Part shown: in pieces, positions 20,134 through 33,500 of the stretch
Layout of the letters: each line of letters begins with the position of its first letter
Numbering within the stretch: position 1 is the stretch's first letter
NCBI GenBank assembly: GCA_012064415.1
Contig: SSNU01000024.1
Span: forward strand, 62,001 to 126,000
Source: Gyrodactylus bullatarudis
Taxonomy: Eukaryota; Platyhelminthes; Monogenea; Gyrodactylidea; Gyrodactylidae
Length of the DNA stretch: 64,000 nt
Reading direction: 5' to 3'
Notes under the pieces: model-generated
Told to the model about the DNA's origin: nothing
Seen by the model: only the letters and a program-made list of their open reading frames with translations
Databases searched by the model: none
Program-made: the position numbers and the translations under genes

Positions 20134-23100
20134 ATGGAGTTAGAAAGAGACCGTAATAAAGAAGTCAAAGTGGATCTACGCATAAGGAACTATTCTCAAG
20201 ACTTTGAGGATGAACAAAACGATCTTTCTAGCATCAATTTACCCTCTTCAATACAGAGATGTTCCAAAGATGTTGATATGCTAGCTAAACTTGCAAAGAA
20301 GGGACCTCGTTCAAAATCTACAGTTAGTCTTTATAATGGTATGTATTATTTCAGGATCCTCGCCCTCACTCACCAAAACTAGAAGATCCCTTCATTAGGG
20401 ATGTTGTTAAAGAAAACGAACGTGAAAAACCTATCTTGGACTCACACAAACGGTGGTCAACAATAATTAGACAGAGTGAAATGTCTCAACAGGAAATGAT
20501 GAACTCTTACCGACTGCTGATGAATGATCATCTTCGATTGGAACGATTCCTTTCAATCATGACAAAAGATAATGAAATTGTGAGTTTGAATATGGTTCAC
20601 TTGGGAGTTGACTGATTGACTTCTAGGAGTTTCTTAATTTTGTATCATTCACTTTGATTTTATAACATTAATTCCATGAAAATTGAATTCAGATAAAAAA
20701 AGTACGTAGAAATTTTCTAATTTTAACCATCCTAACTAATAACTCATAAAAATTGAATTTAACAATTTTAGAGTAGTGTAGCCCTTCACAGAATATATTC
20801 GAATAGTCTTGCGTCAATATAAATTTGAAAATAAATTTTTAAGGCTCGAAACAGATTGGAATCGGATCTCTTGGACGCAATGATGTGCATTGAAGACCTT
20901 AAACAGGCTCTGGAGATAAAAATGGCACGTGTGAGTTATCCATTTCTTCTGATTCTTGATTCATTTAGCGGCGAAAAGTTGACCCAAGGGAAGCAGAAGA
21001 ACGTCGCTACCTCATCCGACAAAATAAGAAGCTCCTGAATCAAGTATTTTGTATAATTAGCCTTACTTCTTTACTTCTACTATAGCTCTATGATTCAGCA
21101 AAAAAGATTGAATCCCTTGAATTGACCAAACTCGAGATGCATGAGCAGTTGGACCTGTTAGACTTTCAGATTATCGAGACAGAGAACCAAAAATCCCTTG
21201 TGAGTATTGCACGTTTTAGTCCGTGAATTTTCTCTAATGGAGTTTATGTAATTTAAGCTCGAAGATGAACTAAACAAGCGAAGAATGCAGCAGGTCAATG
21301 TCCTAGTACAAACTGAGGACAACACCGACAACCTGGAGAATAAACTTTACAACCTCCAAGAGGAAATCAACTACCTCAAGCTAGAACATGCCGAGGAAAT
21401 GAAGAGTACTGTCCTTATGAAGGGCAAAATCCGCCAGTTACAACAAGAGAACAATGAACTCAAAGATCAAATCAACCGTCTCGAGGATAGCGAGAATTCC
21501 CTGGTTGAAAGTGACAAGCATTTACTGAGACGTCGTCAACAACAAGAGACGATTGCTCAGCCAGTCAAAGAATCAGCCTATGAGCCCATAATTGCATCGT
21601 TGAATAAGCAAGTGGATGAACTTCGAGATGCCCTCTATGCCATTAAAAAGCGAGAATATATTCAAGCTGAGAGCCAGTCAACGCCAAGGAACATGACAGA
21701 GGCCTTGGACGATTTGGAATTTATCAAGGTAAATTATTACTAATAATATTATATATTTGATTTTTAACCTAACATCTGGGTGAGATAAATTTTCAGCACT
21801 TTTTATGGTTGAGTTTATACAGATTAAAGACTATCAAGTTACCGCCACATTTCTCTACAAAAGTGTGTGTACGATTCATCTGTAGATTCGAATTGATACG
21901 CGTGCGAATTATGCGCATTTATCATCAGAGGATATTTATTTATTTGTGCTAAAAGACATTGGATTAATACTCTAACACTGTATTATTAGTGAGGGATTAA
22001 TTAATGGGTGTATAAATGCCACACGTTCATTCTTGATCTCTCAAGTTGACAGAGGGTACAATCGATCGATTCTTGAAATTCTATTCGATTCCATTACAAG
22101 ACTGTCAGTTACAGCAAAGAAGTTAATTGATTATTTTGCCTCATAGAAATTGCCAGATAACTTTGTCAATATTGACGATAAGCTTGTCTCAGATGTGATA
22201 AGAACCTATCAGGCAATGCTGGATGAAAAGGACGAGCAACTACGTCGTCTTCGTGCAATGCAGTCAACCTCGTCTTCTCTCGGTGATTCCAGTCAGAACT
22301 TGAATACTGAATCGAGTTCCCTTGAAGTGTCAATACAGACAATGCCAGATAATCGAATTGCAGCCATGGAAAAGTTGGTCAGCCAAACGGCCCTATTCCT
22401 CACCAAGGCAGAACTCCAAGAGCTATGGTCTGAGTTGACGTCGAAAGCCTCGAATTCTATCGACTCCCCTGATGAAATAACCTTTGCGGAAATCCTCGGT
22501 TATGTGAGACTCTTGAAGACATCCAATTGGTGAGTTATCCTATTTCCTTAGCTATTTTAGATTTATCATCTTTTAAAATTCAACTCTTTTGATTTCTCTT
22601 CCCACTTACAGTGCAAATCAAGATTAGTTTCCAACCATTCACCCACTCCCTTTATTTCCCACTGTCCTCCAATAATTCACACAATTTAGCCTTTATTATT
22701 TGTATACTTGTCATATTCTGATCCCCGAAATAATGTAACAACCCAAACCAATTACAGAAAAGAACCGAGACAGAGAATTACTTAGTATTTTTCCTAATCA
22801 TAATGTTCATGATCACAGAACGAAAACTAATAATACCTTTCACTAACAAGTCTCTCAATGTTCCCCTTGAGAAAAGAATAGAGCACAGCACATTCAACTG
22901 TCATGTTGCATAAGCCCATCTTTTGTGGGAGATTAACAAGATTAACTAACCAATCAGAATGCTACTGCTCTCTTATTGGTCCATATGTCACATTGCTCAT
23001 TCTGTTGATCATTTTGTTTTATTTTCATTCAAAATTACTATTATAATAGTACAGTCTTTTTTATTAATGAAATTCAACCAATCTTTATGAATAAATCGAA

Positions 23101-26100
23101 AATGAAATTAATACTACTCATTCATACTACTAGGTCCCATTGAATAGTTCATTTAGAAATGTGTTCATTCATTTACAAGACAGGTGGTGTGAGAGAGTAA
23201 ATACAGTGGAATTTAATTTGTATTAAAATCAATTTTAATTTCATCTTTTCCTTGTCCATCAATTGGTTGTTAAACTGTCTCTCTGCACAATGTCTCTTTT
23301 GCAGTCCACTGTTCTTCTCTCTATAGTTCACACAGTGTGTTCGTGTGTAATCTAAGCACAAAGTGTAATATTTAATCTTAGTAACGAATGTGTGTTCTTG
23401 TGATCCTAAAAATCAACTTTTGATCACTCTCTCACCCGAAAAATTTCATCTCAAAAATGGGTTGAATTTTTACAATCCGAATGAAAAAATCATAAATTCC
23501 CCTCCTCATGTATTAAATAGCTTTAAATTATATAATCAGATAATCAGAGCTAGTTAATAACTTTTAACTTAAGCTATGATATATCGTTCAATTTCCACTT
23601 TTTCTACACTCATAGATCAAAGAAACACTTATTGCCAGACGTGTTAAGGCTTTGATTTTTTCTTTCTCACTGCCCACAATCAATCAACGTTTTCTGTATA
23701 TTTATTAGATGAATTTGCACAGAGTCAGTCACAAATCGGTCCCTTTTTTCTTTGGATTGTAGAAAATGTGACTTGAATGTTTGTTATCTTGATGTTTTAT
23801 TTTCTTTTGATTTACGTCACTTTTAATTTTCTAGCCATCAGGAAATTAACCAGGAAATCTATGAGAACGGAGACTCGGTAAGTTATTCATATTTAAAAAC
23901 ACTGTAGTCTTGAGTTGATGAGAATTTGATAAACACACAACCTGACCTGGTGTTATCTTCTGAGTTGTATTGGTCCATCTGTGGGAAAAGGAAGCAAAGG
24001 GTGTAGAATTATTAGGGTCATGTAACTCTGAAAGTATGTAATTCATCACTTGAGGGAAAATTAAAAGCCTAATAGAATTAAAGACATGAGCCTGAAATTA
24101 TTCTCCAGATTTATCATTTTGTTACATTCGATTTGCCAGTGTCTTCTGATTACCAAAGGGCCAGGCAAATCATTCTACTTCGATAATTTTTTTTCAATAA
24201 AAGCGGTACTCTAACACTGATGAAAATAGTTTGGACTCACACAATAAATTCGAATACATGTCGTATCTGGCGGGAGATTTTTCAGAAAACATTAAACCTC
24301 ATCAACATTTCATCTCGCCTTGAATCAATCACATTCTAACCAATGATTTCCAATACATTTATATCCGATTTATATCTGTCTTGTTAGTGGAAATACTTGA
24401 GAATTTATCAAATCTGTTTTGTTGACTTCTTGATACGAATCCCTGCTTAGATTTTCGAAAAATTTAACCTATAGAATTTCATCATATCGGAATTTTCCAT
24501 GTAAAAGTTTCTTTCTGTGAATTTTGAAATTTAATTTTCATTTGTTTACAGATTGTCGCCAAGACAAAGGTTGACCATCTACACAAGAAACTAGAGGAAC
24601 TCATCTCAGAAAATATAAAGTGAGCACTTCTTCTCATCAACAGTTAGCTAGGCGACCATATTTTCTGGTTGATCTTTGTTTATTGACTTTACAAGGACAT
24701 ACAAATATTTGTTGATGCACTTTTTCTAATGACAGAATACAACACAGGCATATTTTTCACAAGGTATATGATGCAGGAGGTTGCACTAATCTCACCCACA
24801 CCTATTACTTCCAGTCAATAGGGTTAAGCATACCTCAAGGAAACATTTATCCCTTATATAACTGAAAAGTACAAACTAATCCAATTGGTATTTTCAACCA
24901 AAAAAAGGGAATTTCCAGAAGCTTATTTCCGTGAAATGAATGAAATTGGTAGTTCTTCGTTAGGGCAGAATAATAATTTATATTCCTATGGGGTAAAGTC
25001 GGTACGAAAATGAGGTTGAAAACTTCCACTCCCTACCTAACGACTGCATTCTGTGAGATTATCTAACGTATTTAATACATTCAATTTTCTCCATCTTTAT
25101 TGTTATTTCCGATTCTGTGTACTCCTTATAAAGTTTACTGCAAGAAGGATTAAATAACTTTACAGTTGATAAAATACCAGATTGCCTCGTTTTATTGGAA
25201 TGTCAAATAGATAGGTTACCTTACCTATTATGTATTCTATTAATACCTATACATAACCTAATCATTGTACCCTATTCAACTCCCTTCGCAAGTTTATAAG
25301 ATAGATTTTTCCTTTGCTAAAATTGTTTCTCTGATAAAAAATACAACTGTCACGAGGCTATAGGTAGAAAGCTAATGATGTCTTGGATAGAGCTGCATTC
25401 TCAATGAATTTGGGAAATAAAGATTTTTTCGGTGACCGATTCAAAAGGTACACACATTCACTGATTGAAGAAAAAAGTTTTAAATTTAGAGCTGGCGCGA
25501 TTTTTTCATTTATTTAAGCTTTGAGTTGAAAATTTTTGTTGATTCTAAAGTGTGAGAGAAATCAGACATCATTTATCTGGATCACCAATAGATAAGAAGA
25601 CCAAAAATGATTGGAAACATTTACGTGCGGATGTCTACTTCCTTTTTTCGATCATTTTTACTGCTTGGAATTTGGTAAATTACGATAATCCAAGATCAGT
25701 TCAAAAGGACGGTTTTTTTCAAAAACTAATTAATAATCAATTTCTTCTCTTTGTCCATTGGGGATCCAGATGAATGACGTTTCAACTCAAAGCGTAAAAC
25801 ATGAAAAAATCGCGCCAGCTCTAAATTTAAAACGTTTCATAATTTTTTTCCAAATTCATTGAGAAAAACAGTTTCCAACATGTAGCAGTTAGAAGAATGT
25901 TTACTTTCAGACTGATAAGTGCCACTCCTCTTCCCTTATTATTATTATTATTAGAATAGGAACAATTATCCTTTATAAAAGAGTAAGGCAAGAATTATAG
26001 ACAATGTCTCCTCTAGTTTATTGTGAATAAAAGTCTAGAATAATGCCAAGATTTAATTTGATTAATATTAAATGTCCAAAAAATGCGGTAAATTTCCCCT

Positions 26101-29100
26101 TTGAGCTTTTAAACTTGAGATTTAACGCGATCGAATACACGTTAGATTTTTCTAAACTACTAATAATAATAAAATTGATTTGAATGTTAATGAGAATTGG
26201 CCAGTTACTTGAAATCCAAAGAAAGTATCTGCAGACTAAAGAATTAATTTCATTTTTTTTCAGATGGCGAAGGCAGGCACTCAAGTCACATATGGAGACA
26301 CCCTCTATTCTTCTCTCCACTTGTGAGTCATTCCCTTTTAATTAAGTACAAAGTACACAACTTTAAATTGATACTACCGACGCCAAGTCCTCACTACACT
26401 TGTTGTAGTAAATTAAACACACTCACTTGGATATTGAACCAGTCTCGTATGCCTTCTTGGATTCTTTCATAGTCTAGTTATAGAGAAGATATATCATGTG
26501 CTAATATCATCATAAACAACATTGTTCTATCCATTGATTAGAGAGAGAGAGAGAGAGATCACGGGTCTTTTCTTCTACCTTGTTATCTCTGTTCAATTGC
26601 AAAACCTTTGGAAGAATTCTTATTGGCCAATCGAAAAAAATCCCCCACATTTTGTGTAGCCAATAGAAATTGATCACCACTTTCTATGGGGATGATAGGA
26701 ATCAAAAATAAATTTAAACTTTTTTTCATCCAACTTAATAAATCATAATAAAAATAAGACAGTGTATAATGGCCAATTGTAGCAGAAAGTGGAGACAGGT
26801 TTTCCTATAATTATATATGTTACCGATAATCTTGTTACTCTTGATAGTCTCAAGACTCCCTGGCAAATCAGTTAATCTTGTTACTCGGTTTCAAGATTAT
26901 CTGATAGTCTCAAGAATCCCGGGAATCTTGTTACTAGTAATAAGAATGATAAGATAATACAGCTCTATTTGATTACTTTTTAAACAAACAATTAACTTGG
27001 CTTTCAGTAACAAGATTAACTGATTTGCCAGGGAGTCTTGAGACTATCAAGAGTAACAAGATTACCGGTAACATATATAATTATAGAAATTTAGCCTTAT
27101 CGATCTGTTTGAAGAAAGTTTCATCTATCGGTTTTTCTAATTGCGCAATACTCGATACAAGAAAAAAAGTGTTTGTATAAGAATCTCTCTTTCATCTCTA
27201 GGCCAGTGAATGTTCTCACATGTTGTGTCAGGATGTTTTTGAGTAAATACAGTGCTCTACTCATTAGTGGTACTATCATTTCCTCCAATGTTTTCTCGGC
27301 TAATGTTCAGTTTAGGAACGCAGGTTTTTTATTGTACTTTATCCTGTAATTACTTACAAGTAGCTTCGAGAATTTATTAATAAGAGTTAAACGTTATTTT
27401 ATTTTTTATATTGACTCTATTCGGTTCGTGTGAAAACCTGATGAGTTGACAAATCTGTACTTGTGACATACAGTTTCATGTCTATATCCTTTTTGAGAAA
27501 GTTGGGGATACGACTTGAATTCATCAGAGACTATCGTTGAACCAGGTAATATTTTATTCTTGATAATCTTGAATAAAGTCTCTTTCGATAGATTTTTCAC
27601 AGTCTGCATGGATATATAAAGGTCCGCATTTGAGCCTCTCGCGCATCGGTCTTATAGCATACAGCGATGATGATCGTAAGAATTTCCCATATCTTGAAAT
27701 GGGATTTGCTGAAGAAGGTTCCTAAAGTATGTTAGATAAGGAAAACTAACCATCTCTAATCGAAATTTTAGCCCGATAAGGTGAGCAATGCCTTATGTTC
27801 TTATCAACTGACTTGGCTGATTTGATGATCTTCAACATTCTTCCACTTATGTTTTTTTTTTAGACTGGAATTAATCCTAAACGTTGACACAGTTCAACAA
27901 TAACAACTAGATCTTGCCGAAAGATCAATCCAGTTGATAAATTTTTATCACAATTTTCATGATTTACATATTTTATATTCATGAATAAATTTCGTAAAAA
28001 TATGCCGATAAAAACAAACTAAGTATCTTAAATAAGAACTTATTTTAAATAAAGATTCTATTTTGAACAGTTATCATATCGTTCAACTCTTATTAATGAA
28101 TTCTCGAAGCTACTTGTAAGTAATTACAGGATAAAGTACAATAAAAAAACTTGCGTTCCTAAACTGAAAATTAGCCGTTTTCTCTTTTGGCTAAGCCATT
28201 TCTCTCTTAGAGCTTAGAGGAAGGAGTGGGTTTCTTCATTGTTCAATAAAAACGAAAGAATCTTCTTATCTGGCGTATATATCCGAAAACTACAACACTT
28301 GTTTTATGAATAGTATAGTGAAATTCAGATTGATTCATACTTTTTATAATGACTGAATGAATATTCTATTAGATGGAACAGAGGAGACAGACACTTCTTC
28401 AGGGGAGATTGTCAAGAATCCAAACTACTTTAGTGATGAGTTCGAGAAACTGAAAACAAACACCCAAGTTGATTCCCTAAAGAGTCACCTTCAGATTAGC
28501 GAACGCCGAAAGAACGATCTGGAGAGGGCATTAGAGGAATCGGCCCGGGAGATTGTCAAACTCAAGAATGATTTTGAACTCACTTCAACAGAGTAGGTTG
28601 CTCCTCTTACCGTATTTATTATCACATTTTATTCTCTATTTATCTACCACTTTTAGACTTCAGGCAAGTCTGAGGACTCAGGCTAGTTTACGTAGACGCC
28701 TGTTAACAGCCATGGAAGCCAATGGAGGCGGCATCATCTCTTTTGAAAACAAGGCCAGCTCAAATCAGCGAACTGTGGTCAATAGTTTCTTTGGCACTGC
28801 TAGTCAGTTGAATGAGGACTTGAACGAGTATGCTTCGTCGCCATCTGACGTCACAGAAAGTGAACATTCTGTCAATGACTTGAAAATTCAGGTAAGTCAC
28901 CCTCATCAACTTGAGCCTTTTGAGGTAATAATGAGTAATTATTCTAGAACCATCAGTTGGAGAACCAAGTGAATCAGTTGAGCGAACTCATCAAGGTGAA
29001 CATGTCCAAGATTGCTGAGCAAAACAATCGTATAACCTGCATTGAGGCAGATAATAGGGCACTAATCGATCGAGTCAATACAATCCAATCAGCTGAGTCA

Positions 29101-29718
29101 TCCACACAAAAGGGCATTGTCAAACTGCAAATGCTCTACGAGGACATGCTCAGAGAGTACTCGGAATGCCAATCTCGTCAATGGCACGAGACCACAGGAC
29201 CCGTGAGGTCATCCTCAAGGAGTAAACTCAAGCATGCTGACTCGCAACAGCAAATCTCAAAATTGAAAAAGAAAATTGAAATGCTGGAGAAACAGACACA
29301 GAATCAGCCCCTCTGCGGGTCAACTAGTTGTGCTGATGTTCGTGTCTTGTTGAAGGCCTTCCAGAATCGTTTTATTATCACAGCCGATAAGCTGACAGAA
29401 GTCCAACAACGCTGCAATGATCTAGAGAGACTGATCCATGAGAAAAGGAGTCTCAACGAATCTGAGGAGCTCATCATCCCGACCGAAGATGTCCAATTGA
29501 TCAGACGGATATCTGAAAACATTCAAGGCATACTCAGTTCAAGTCAAGAAGTTGGCCTTCCAAAAGAGATGACCACAACACTGAAGGGTTGTCTTGACGA
29601 CTGTGATTCAGTGATCATTTGCTTTACCAACAGGAAAATTGAAGCTCAAACTGTTGAGGCTAGACTCAAGGCGAAATTATTGAGGAATATCAACCCAAGT
29701 TATCCCTCTGATCTCTGA
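20134..29718 (+). CDS. Large coiled-coil protein, 979 aa, unidentified
   Basis: Thirteen exons keep one frame: 20134-20322, 20355-20579, 20844-20930, 20969-21043, 21086-21199, 21258-21728, 22147-22529, 23835-23877, 24552-24619, 26264-26322, 28373-28592, 28657-28891 and 28948-29718. Introns 1 and 3 are 32 and 38 nt; the larger ones carry transposons. The protein is nearly all heptad coiled coil (for example DLLDAMMCIEDLKQALEIKM, SLKSHLQISERRKNDLERAL), with short Ser/Thr-rich breaks. The C-terminal ~80 residues (from EELIIPTEDVQLIRRISENI) may be a small helical domain. It resembles centrosomal or cytoskeletal scaffold proteins, but I cannot name the family. A 16-nt alternative last exon (22612-22627) would end the protein early as SNCANQD. 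Confidence 0.8.
25397..25866. repeat. Inverted-repeat element (MITE-like), ~470 bp
   Basis: Inverted arms of about 55 bases (25477-25531 and 25780-25834) share a core containing GAGCTGGCGCGA. Outside them a second matching pair (ATGAATTTGG at about 25403 and its complement ending near 25863) extends the inverted repeat, and the left arm has about 45 extra bases. It sits inside an intron of the coiled-coil gene. The plus frame inside it is not convincing. Confidence 0.6.
26805..27086. mobile_element. Foldback MITE with ~80-bp inverted arms
   Basis: Left arm 26805-26885 and right arm 27006-27086 are near-perfect reverse complements (one clear mismatch, CCGATAAT versus CCGGTAAT). The core carries a second, diverged copy of the motif 'ATAGTCTCAAGA'. 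There is no coding capacity. It lies in an intron of the coiled-coil gene. A diverged relative is near 39760-39880 in the PKG intron. Confidence 0.75.
27298..28176. mobile_element. Merlin-family (IS1595-like) DNA transposon relic
   Basis: An 879-bp element with complete ends. Terminal inverted repeats of about 95 bp (27298-27393 and 28080-28176) begin GGCTAAT and match almost throughout. It is flanked by an exact 8-bp direct repeat GTTTTCTC (27290-27297 and 28177-28184), the target-site duplication size of Merlin elements. Inside on the minus strand is a fragment of an ISXO2-type DDE transposase. It is inserted in an intron of the coiled-coil gene and is too short to be autonomous. Confidence 0.88.
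27406..27609 (-). pseudogene. ISXO2/Merlin transposase fragment
   Basis: A 67-codon fragment inside the Merlin element. It contains TIVSDEFKSYPQL (the second catalytic Asp region of the IS1595/ISXO2 DDE domain) and GFHTNRIES (the HTNxIE motif with the catalytic Glu), so the C-terminal half of the catalytic core is recognisable. The first Asp region and the zinc-binding N-terminus cannot be read in the remaining 470 bases. A full Merlin transposase is about 300 aa, so this is dead. Confidence 0.75.
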
Positions 29719-30575
29719 GACGACGAGAAGACAGAGAGAGAATAATAGCATTTGTACTACTATCTAACCATCATTCATCAGTATATATGTAATATGTACC
29801 TTGTATTGTTTCTTTGATTTTACTTGTAATAGATGGATGTTATTGCTAAAAATTGTTAAATTACCATAGAGATAACATGAAAATTTAAAAGAAACCGAGA
29901 TTCAGTCGAATATATATTATTATTATTATGTGTATAACTAAAAGCAAAAAGCAGGTCAATATGAATCAATTGTTTATTTTACAGCGGTTTCTATTATAAT
30001 ATTGAATTTTAAAAAGACAAATCTTGGTGAATATTTGGGAGAAATGAATAAATTTTATATAAATTACATTCATACTAAACATTGTCTGCTATTTTTATTA
30101 TCATTCATATGTCTACTAGGAAGTAGCTACAAGATGAGATTAAAATTAAATATTTGAGCAAAAAAAATTAGGAATATTCCGCGATTTTATGAAATTTTCC
30201 ATGGAATTTCAATTTCGGAAAAAGTTACAAAATTATTCGAATTTGAAATTTTTTATTTCGAAAATTTCTCCTTCCTGAATCACCGATTTTAGACTGTATT
30301 TTCAGGCATAATTACGTACTACTTTTTTTCATATTTGGATTATCCCCTTGGAAGTAGACATATTTGCTATAATTTGTATTTTGGACATTGCAAAGTGCCT
30401 CATGCATCTAAGCTTACTAAAACTATTCAAGGATAAAGACTCTTTTGGCCAAATAGATACTTTTTTTTATTGAATTCTGAACAAAAGAAAATCATTTCCT
30501 CCTCTTGCTTTTTTCGCTATCAAAAATAATCCAATCTCCGTTTTGCGCCACGTCGAAAAGAGTCGCCTGGGTCTG
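29719..30575. other. Intergenic DNA between convergent genes
   Basis: 3' untranslated DNA of the coiled-coil gene (left) and PKG (right). A minus-strand AATAAA at 30466-30471, about 105 bases after the PKG stop, is the likely PKG poly(A) signal. No frame is supportable. Confidence 0.55.
30466..30471 (-). terminator. Poly(A) signal of the PKG gene
   Basis: AATAAA on the minus strand, followed by an A-run, about 105 bases downstream of the PKG stop codon at 30576. Confidence 0.5.
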
Positions 30576-33500
30576 TTAAAAATCTTTGTCCCAGCCGGAA
30601 ACCTCTTCCTCTGGAAGTTTTGCGTCCTGCTCGTAAAGGTCAAAGTTTGATGCATCGACAGCACTCTTGACTTTGGGCATTATCGGCGGCTTTATTGTCC
30701 TCTTGGCCAGGCCGACCCAGTTGAATCCTTCGAACCAGACATGTTTCTTCACTTTGGCTATGCCCTTGCCATTTCCCAGACGTTCGTTGGGATTCTCCCT
30801 GTCAACACGAGAATATTTAATATGATACAATCTAAAGAGGTTCACAACCAACTTGCAGAGCTTCTTTATCAGATTGGAAGCGTTCCTGGTTATCTGGTCT
30901 GGGAACTGTATTGCAGAAATACCCTTTAGGATATCATTGTAGATAGTCATTGGCTCATTTGTGGTAAAGGGAGGCCTTATGAAGAGAAAGATAAATGAAA
31001 AGATCCCAAAACTCACAGTCCTGTCAACAGTTCAAACATCAGAATGCCCAGGGACCAGATGTCAGCACTGAAATCGTGTCCCTTATTGAGAATGATTTCC
31101 GGGGCCACGTATTCCGGGGTACCACAAAATGTCCAGGTTTTCGAAGCAAATCCAATTCGTTTAGCAAAGCCAAAGTCGGTCTAGAAATCATCGTAGTCAA
31201 GTTAAACCATACTTACCAGCTTACAATAACCCTTGAGATCCAGGATCAAGTTCTCCGGCTTCAGATCACGATAGATGATACCTTTATTGTGTAAATACTC
31301 CAAAGCATTTATTACACAGGCAGTATAGAACCGGGTTGTGGTATCATTGAAGGAGGTCTGATATCGAAGTATGGTCCACAACTCCCCCCCAAGACAAACC
31401 TCCATTAGAAAGTAGACGTAGTACTTGTCCTTGAAGGTCCTGAACAGCCTGACAATAAAGTCAGACTCCACTTCCAAGAGGATATTTCTCTCATTGATGA
31501 CATGCTCCTTCTGGCGCATCTTGATTATCGACTGCTTCTTCAACTTTTTCAGGGCAAAAGACTTGGCCGAGTTGGTCTTTAGGTGGACCTTGAAAGAGAA
31601 CAAGTTCAATCCAGGCTATAGTTATAAGCTCCCTGGGGGGAGGAATTTCTGGGAAAAGTTTATCCCTTAAAATTAATTCATCTCAGGGGAAAGGGAGAAA
31701 GATTTCTCTTGGTGTGTATTTCTGCTTCTTCTTTTTTCCATCTCTAGGATTATTATCTGGGGATCAGTTTAATCTTTTAGTGTGTTGGATAATGCCCTCT
31801 TCTCTCTCATACTCAAAAAAAGTTTTTCTGTGTACATAACGTAGAAAGAGAGTATTCAGGATGCCCAACTTACCAGTTCAACTCGTGCGAATCCTCCGAC
31901 CCCGATAGTTGTGACGTAGACGAGATCTGATATCTTCAAGTTCTTGTATTGTTCTCTCATCTCTTGGTTGAATCTAAGATGGATAAGAAAAAAAATCATT
32001 TTTCCCTACTTAAAAATCAATGAAATTCCAATTATCAAAGATCTATCAAAACCGTGGGTCTTTCAAAAATTTAATGCTAATATCCGTATTCCTTGTCTAG
32101 TTCAGATCCTGAAAAATCTCATCTGAGCACCTTGCCACTTTCAAATAAATAAAACCTGGTTTTTGTAAATACTTTTATTGTAAATTATCCCTTTTATTAG
32201 AAATGTTTCTTGATTCTTCTAACTATCAACCAGGGTACTTTATGAGGCCCTAGGTATTGTTTTTAATAAAGAAACCTACTTATTCTTTGGCTTCTCAGTC
32301 TCGTCTGAGTACTTCCTCTCGAGGGACTTTAGATCTTTTATCAGTAGGTTGTAGAATCTAGACAGAGAAACACAGGGCCATCTTAGATAAGAGATTGCAT
32401 TCTTTTTTGGTAGGATTGGACTCACTCTCGGTCAAGAACGAGACATTCTAGATTTGCACTATTGGCGATAATATTAGCTGTACGGGTGTCCTCACTAAAG
32501 GTAAAAGACATCATTTTTATATCCCCTTGATTGGGACTGGTAGGAGGAAACTTACAAGATTAAAGCCTTCTCGCCAAACCATTCACCCGGGCCCATGGTT
32601 CGTATGAACTTTTCTTCCAGCTTATTCGGTTGGTTCTTTGTCACTTTAACCTTGGAATAGAGAGGATGTTATTTCCAAAGCTTCACAACTTACCTGTCCC
32701 CGTGATATTATGTAGAAGGTGTCTCCCCTGGCACCCTCTCGAATGACATATTCACCCTGTTTATAACGAACCATGTACAGTTCATCTGCCACCTTGGAAA
32801 GGATTTCCGGACTCAACGAATTGAATATTGGAACGCTTGAGAATAATTGAATAATTTTATTACAGCATACATATGAAAAATAGTAACCAATGTACAATGA
32901 TAGAAAGCATCAATATTTAATACAGCTGCTGGCTAATTTTTTGATCTGTATTTCCATTTTAAAGAATGACATTGATGGGGAAAGTGACAAGTTGAATAGG
33001 ATTGGCCCTTAATTACCTGGCAAATGGACACTTTCTATAGACTTATCTTAGATACTTATCTTGTATACAAACTTTCTCAATGTTTCCCAGGAACAGAGTC
33101 AGTAATTTACCTTTTAAGAAAGTTTTTGTACTCCTCCAGACGTTTCATCCCAGACTGCATTGTGATTGTTTGGAATATTTGTCTATCGATGGCCCATAAG
33201 TTGCAATCAGTTATCGCTAAAAGATAACATTTTCAATCAAAAATAAAATCACAAACCAAAAATCAGGCCTAGTTGAGCTTTTGCACCATAGTCTCAACTG
33301 TTACTGCATTTATTTTGAAGAGTTTTTGGTGTTTCATCAGCTTAAATTACAATAAAATTCTCAAAACGAGCTACCTCTTCTAGTTTAAAAGCTATGCTCG
33401 GTAGTATCTCTCAAATCTCTTCTTGACGTTCTTAGGCATGGCACAGGAGACTTTTCTTATGTATAATAAGTTATTATACATGATGATATGTGAATAATAT

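Noticed and set aside
20339..20354. Possible 16-nt intron GTATGT...TTTCAG in the coiled-coil gene
   Set aside because: Splicing there gives the wrong phase and a quick stop. The donor GTTAGT at 20323 makes a 32-nt intron that keeps the frame.
25552..25773. 73-codon plus frame inside the inverted-repeat element
   Set aside because: No transposase motif, and it lies within a MITE-like element; likely chance.
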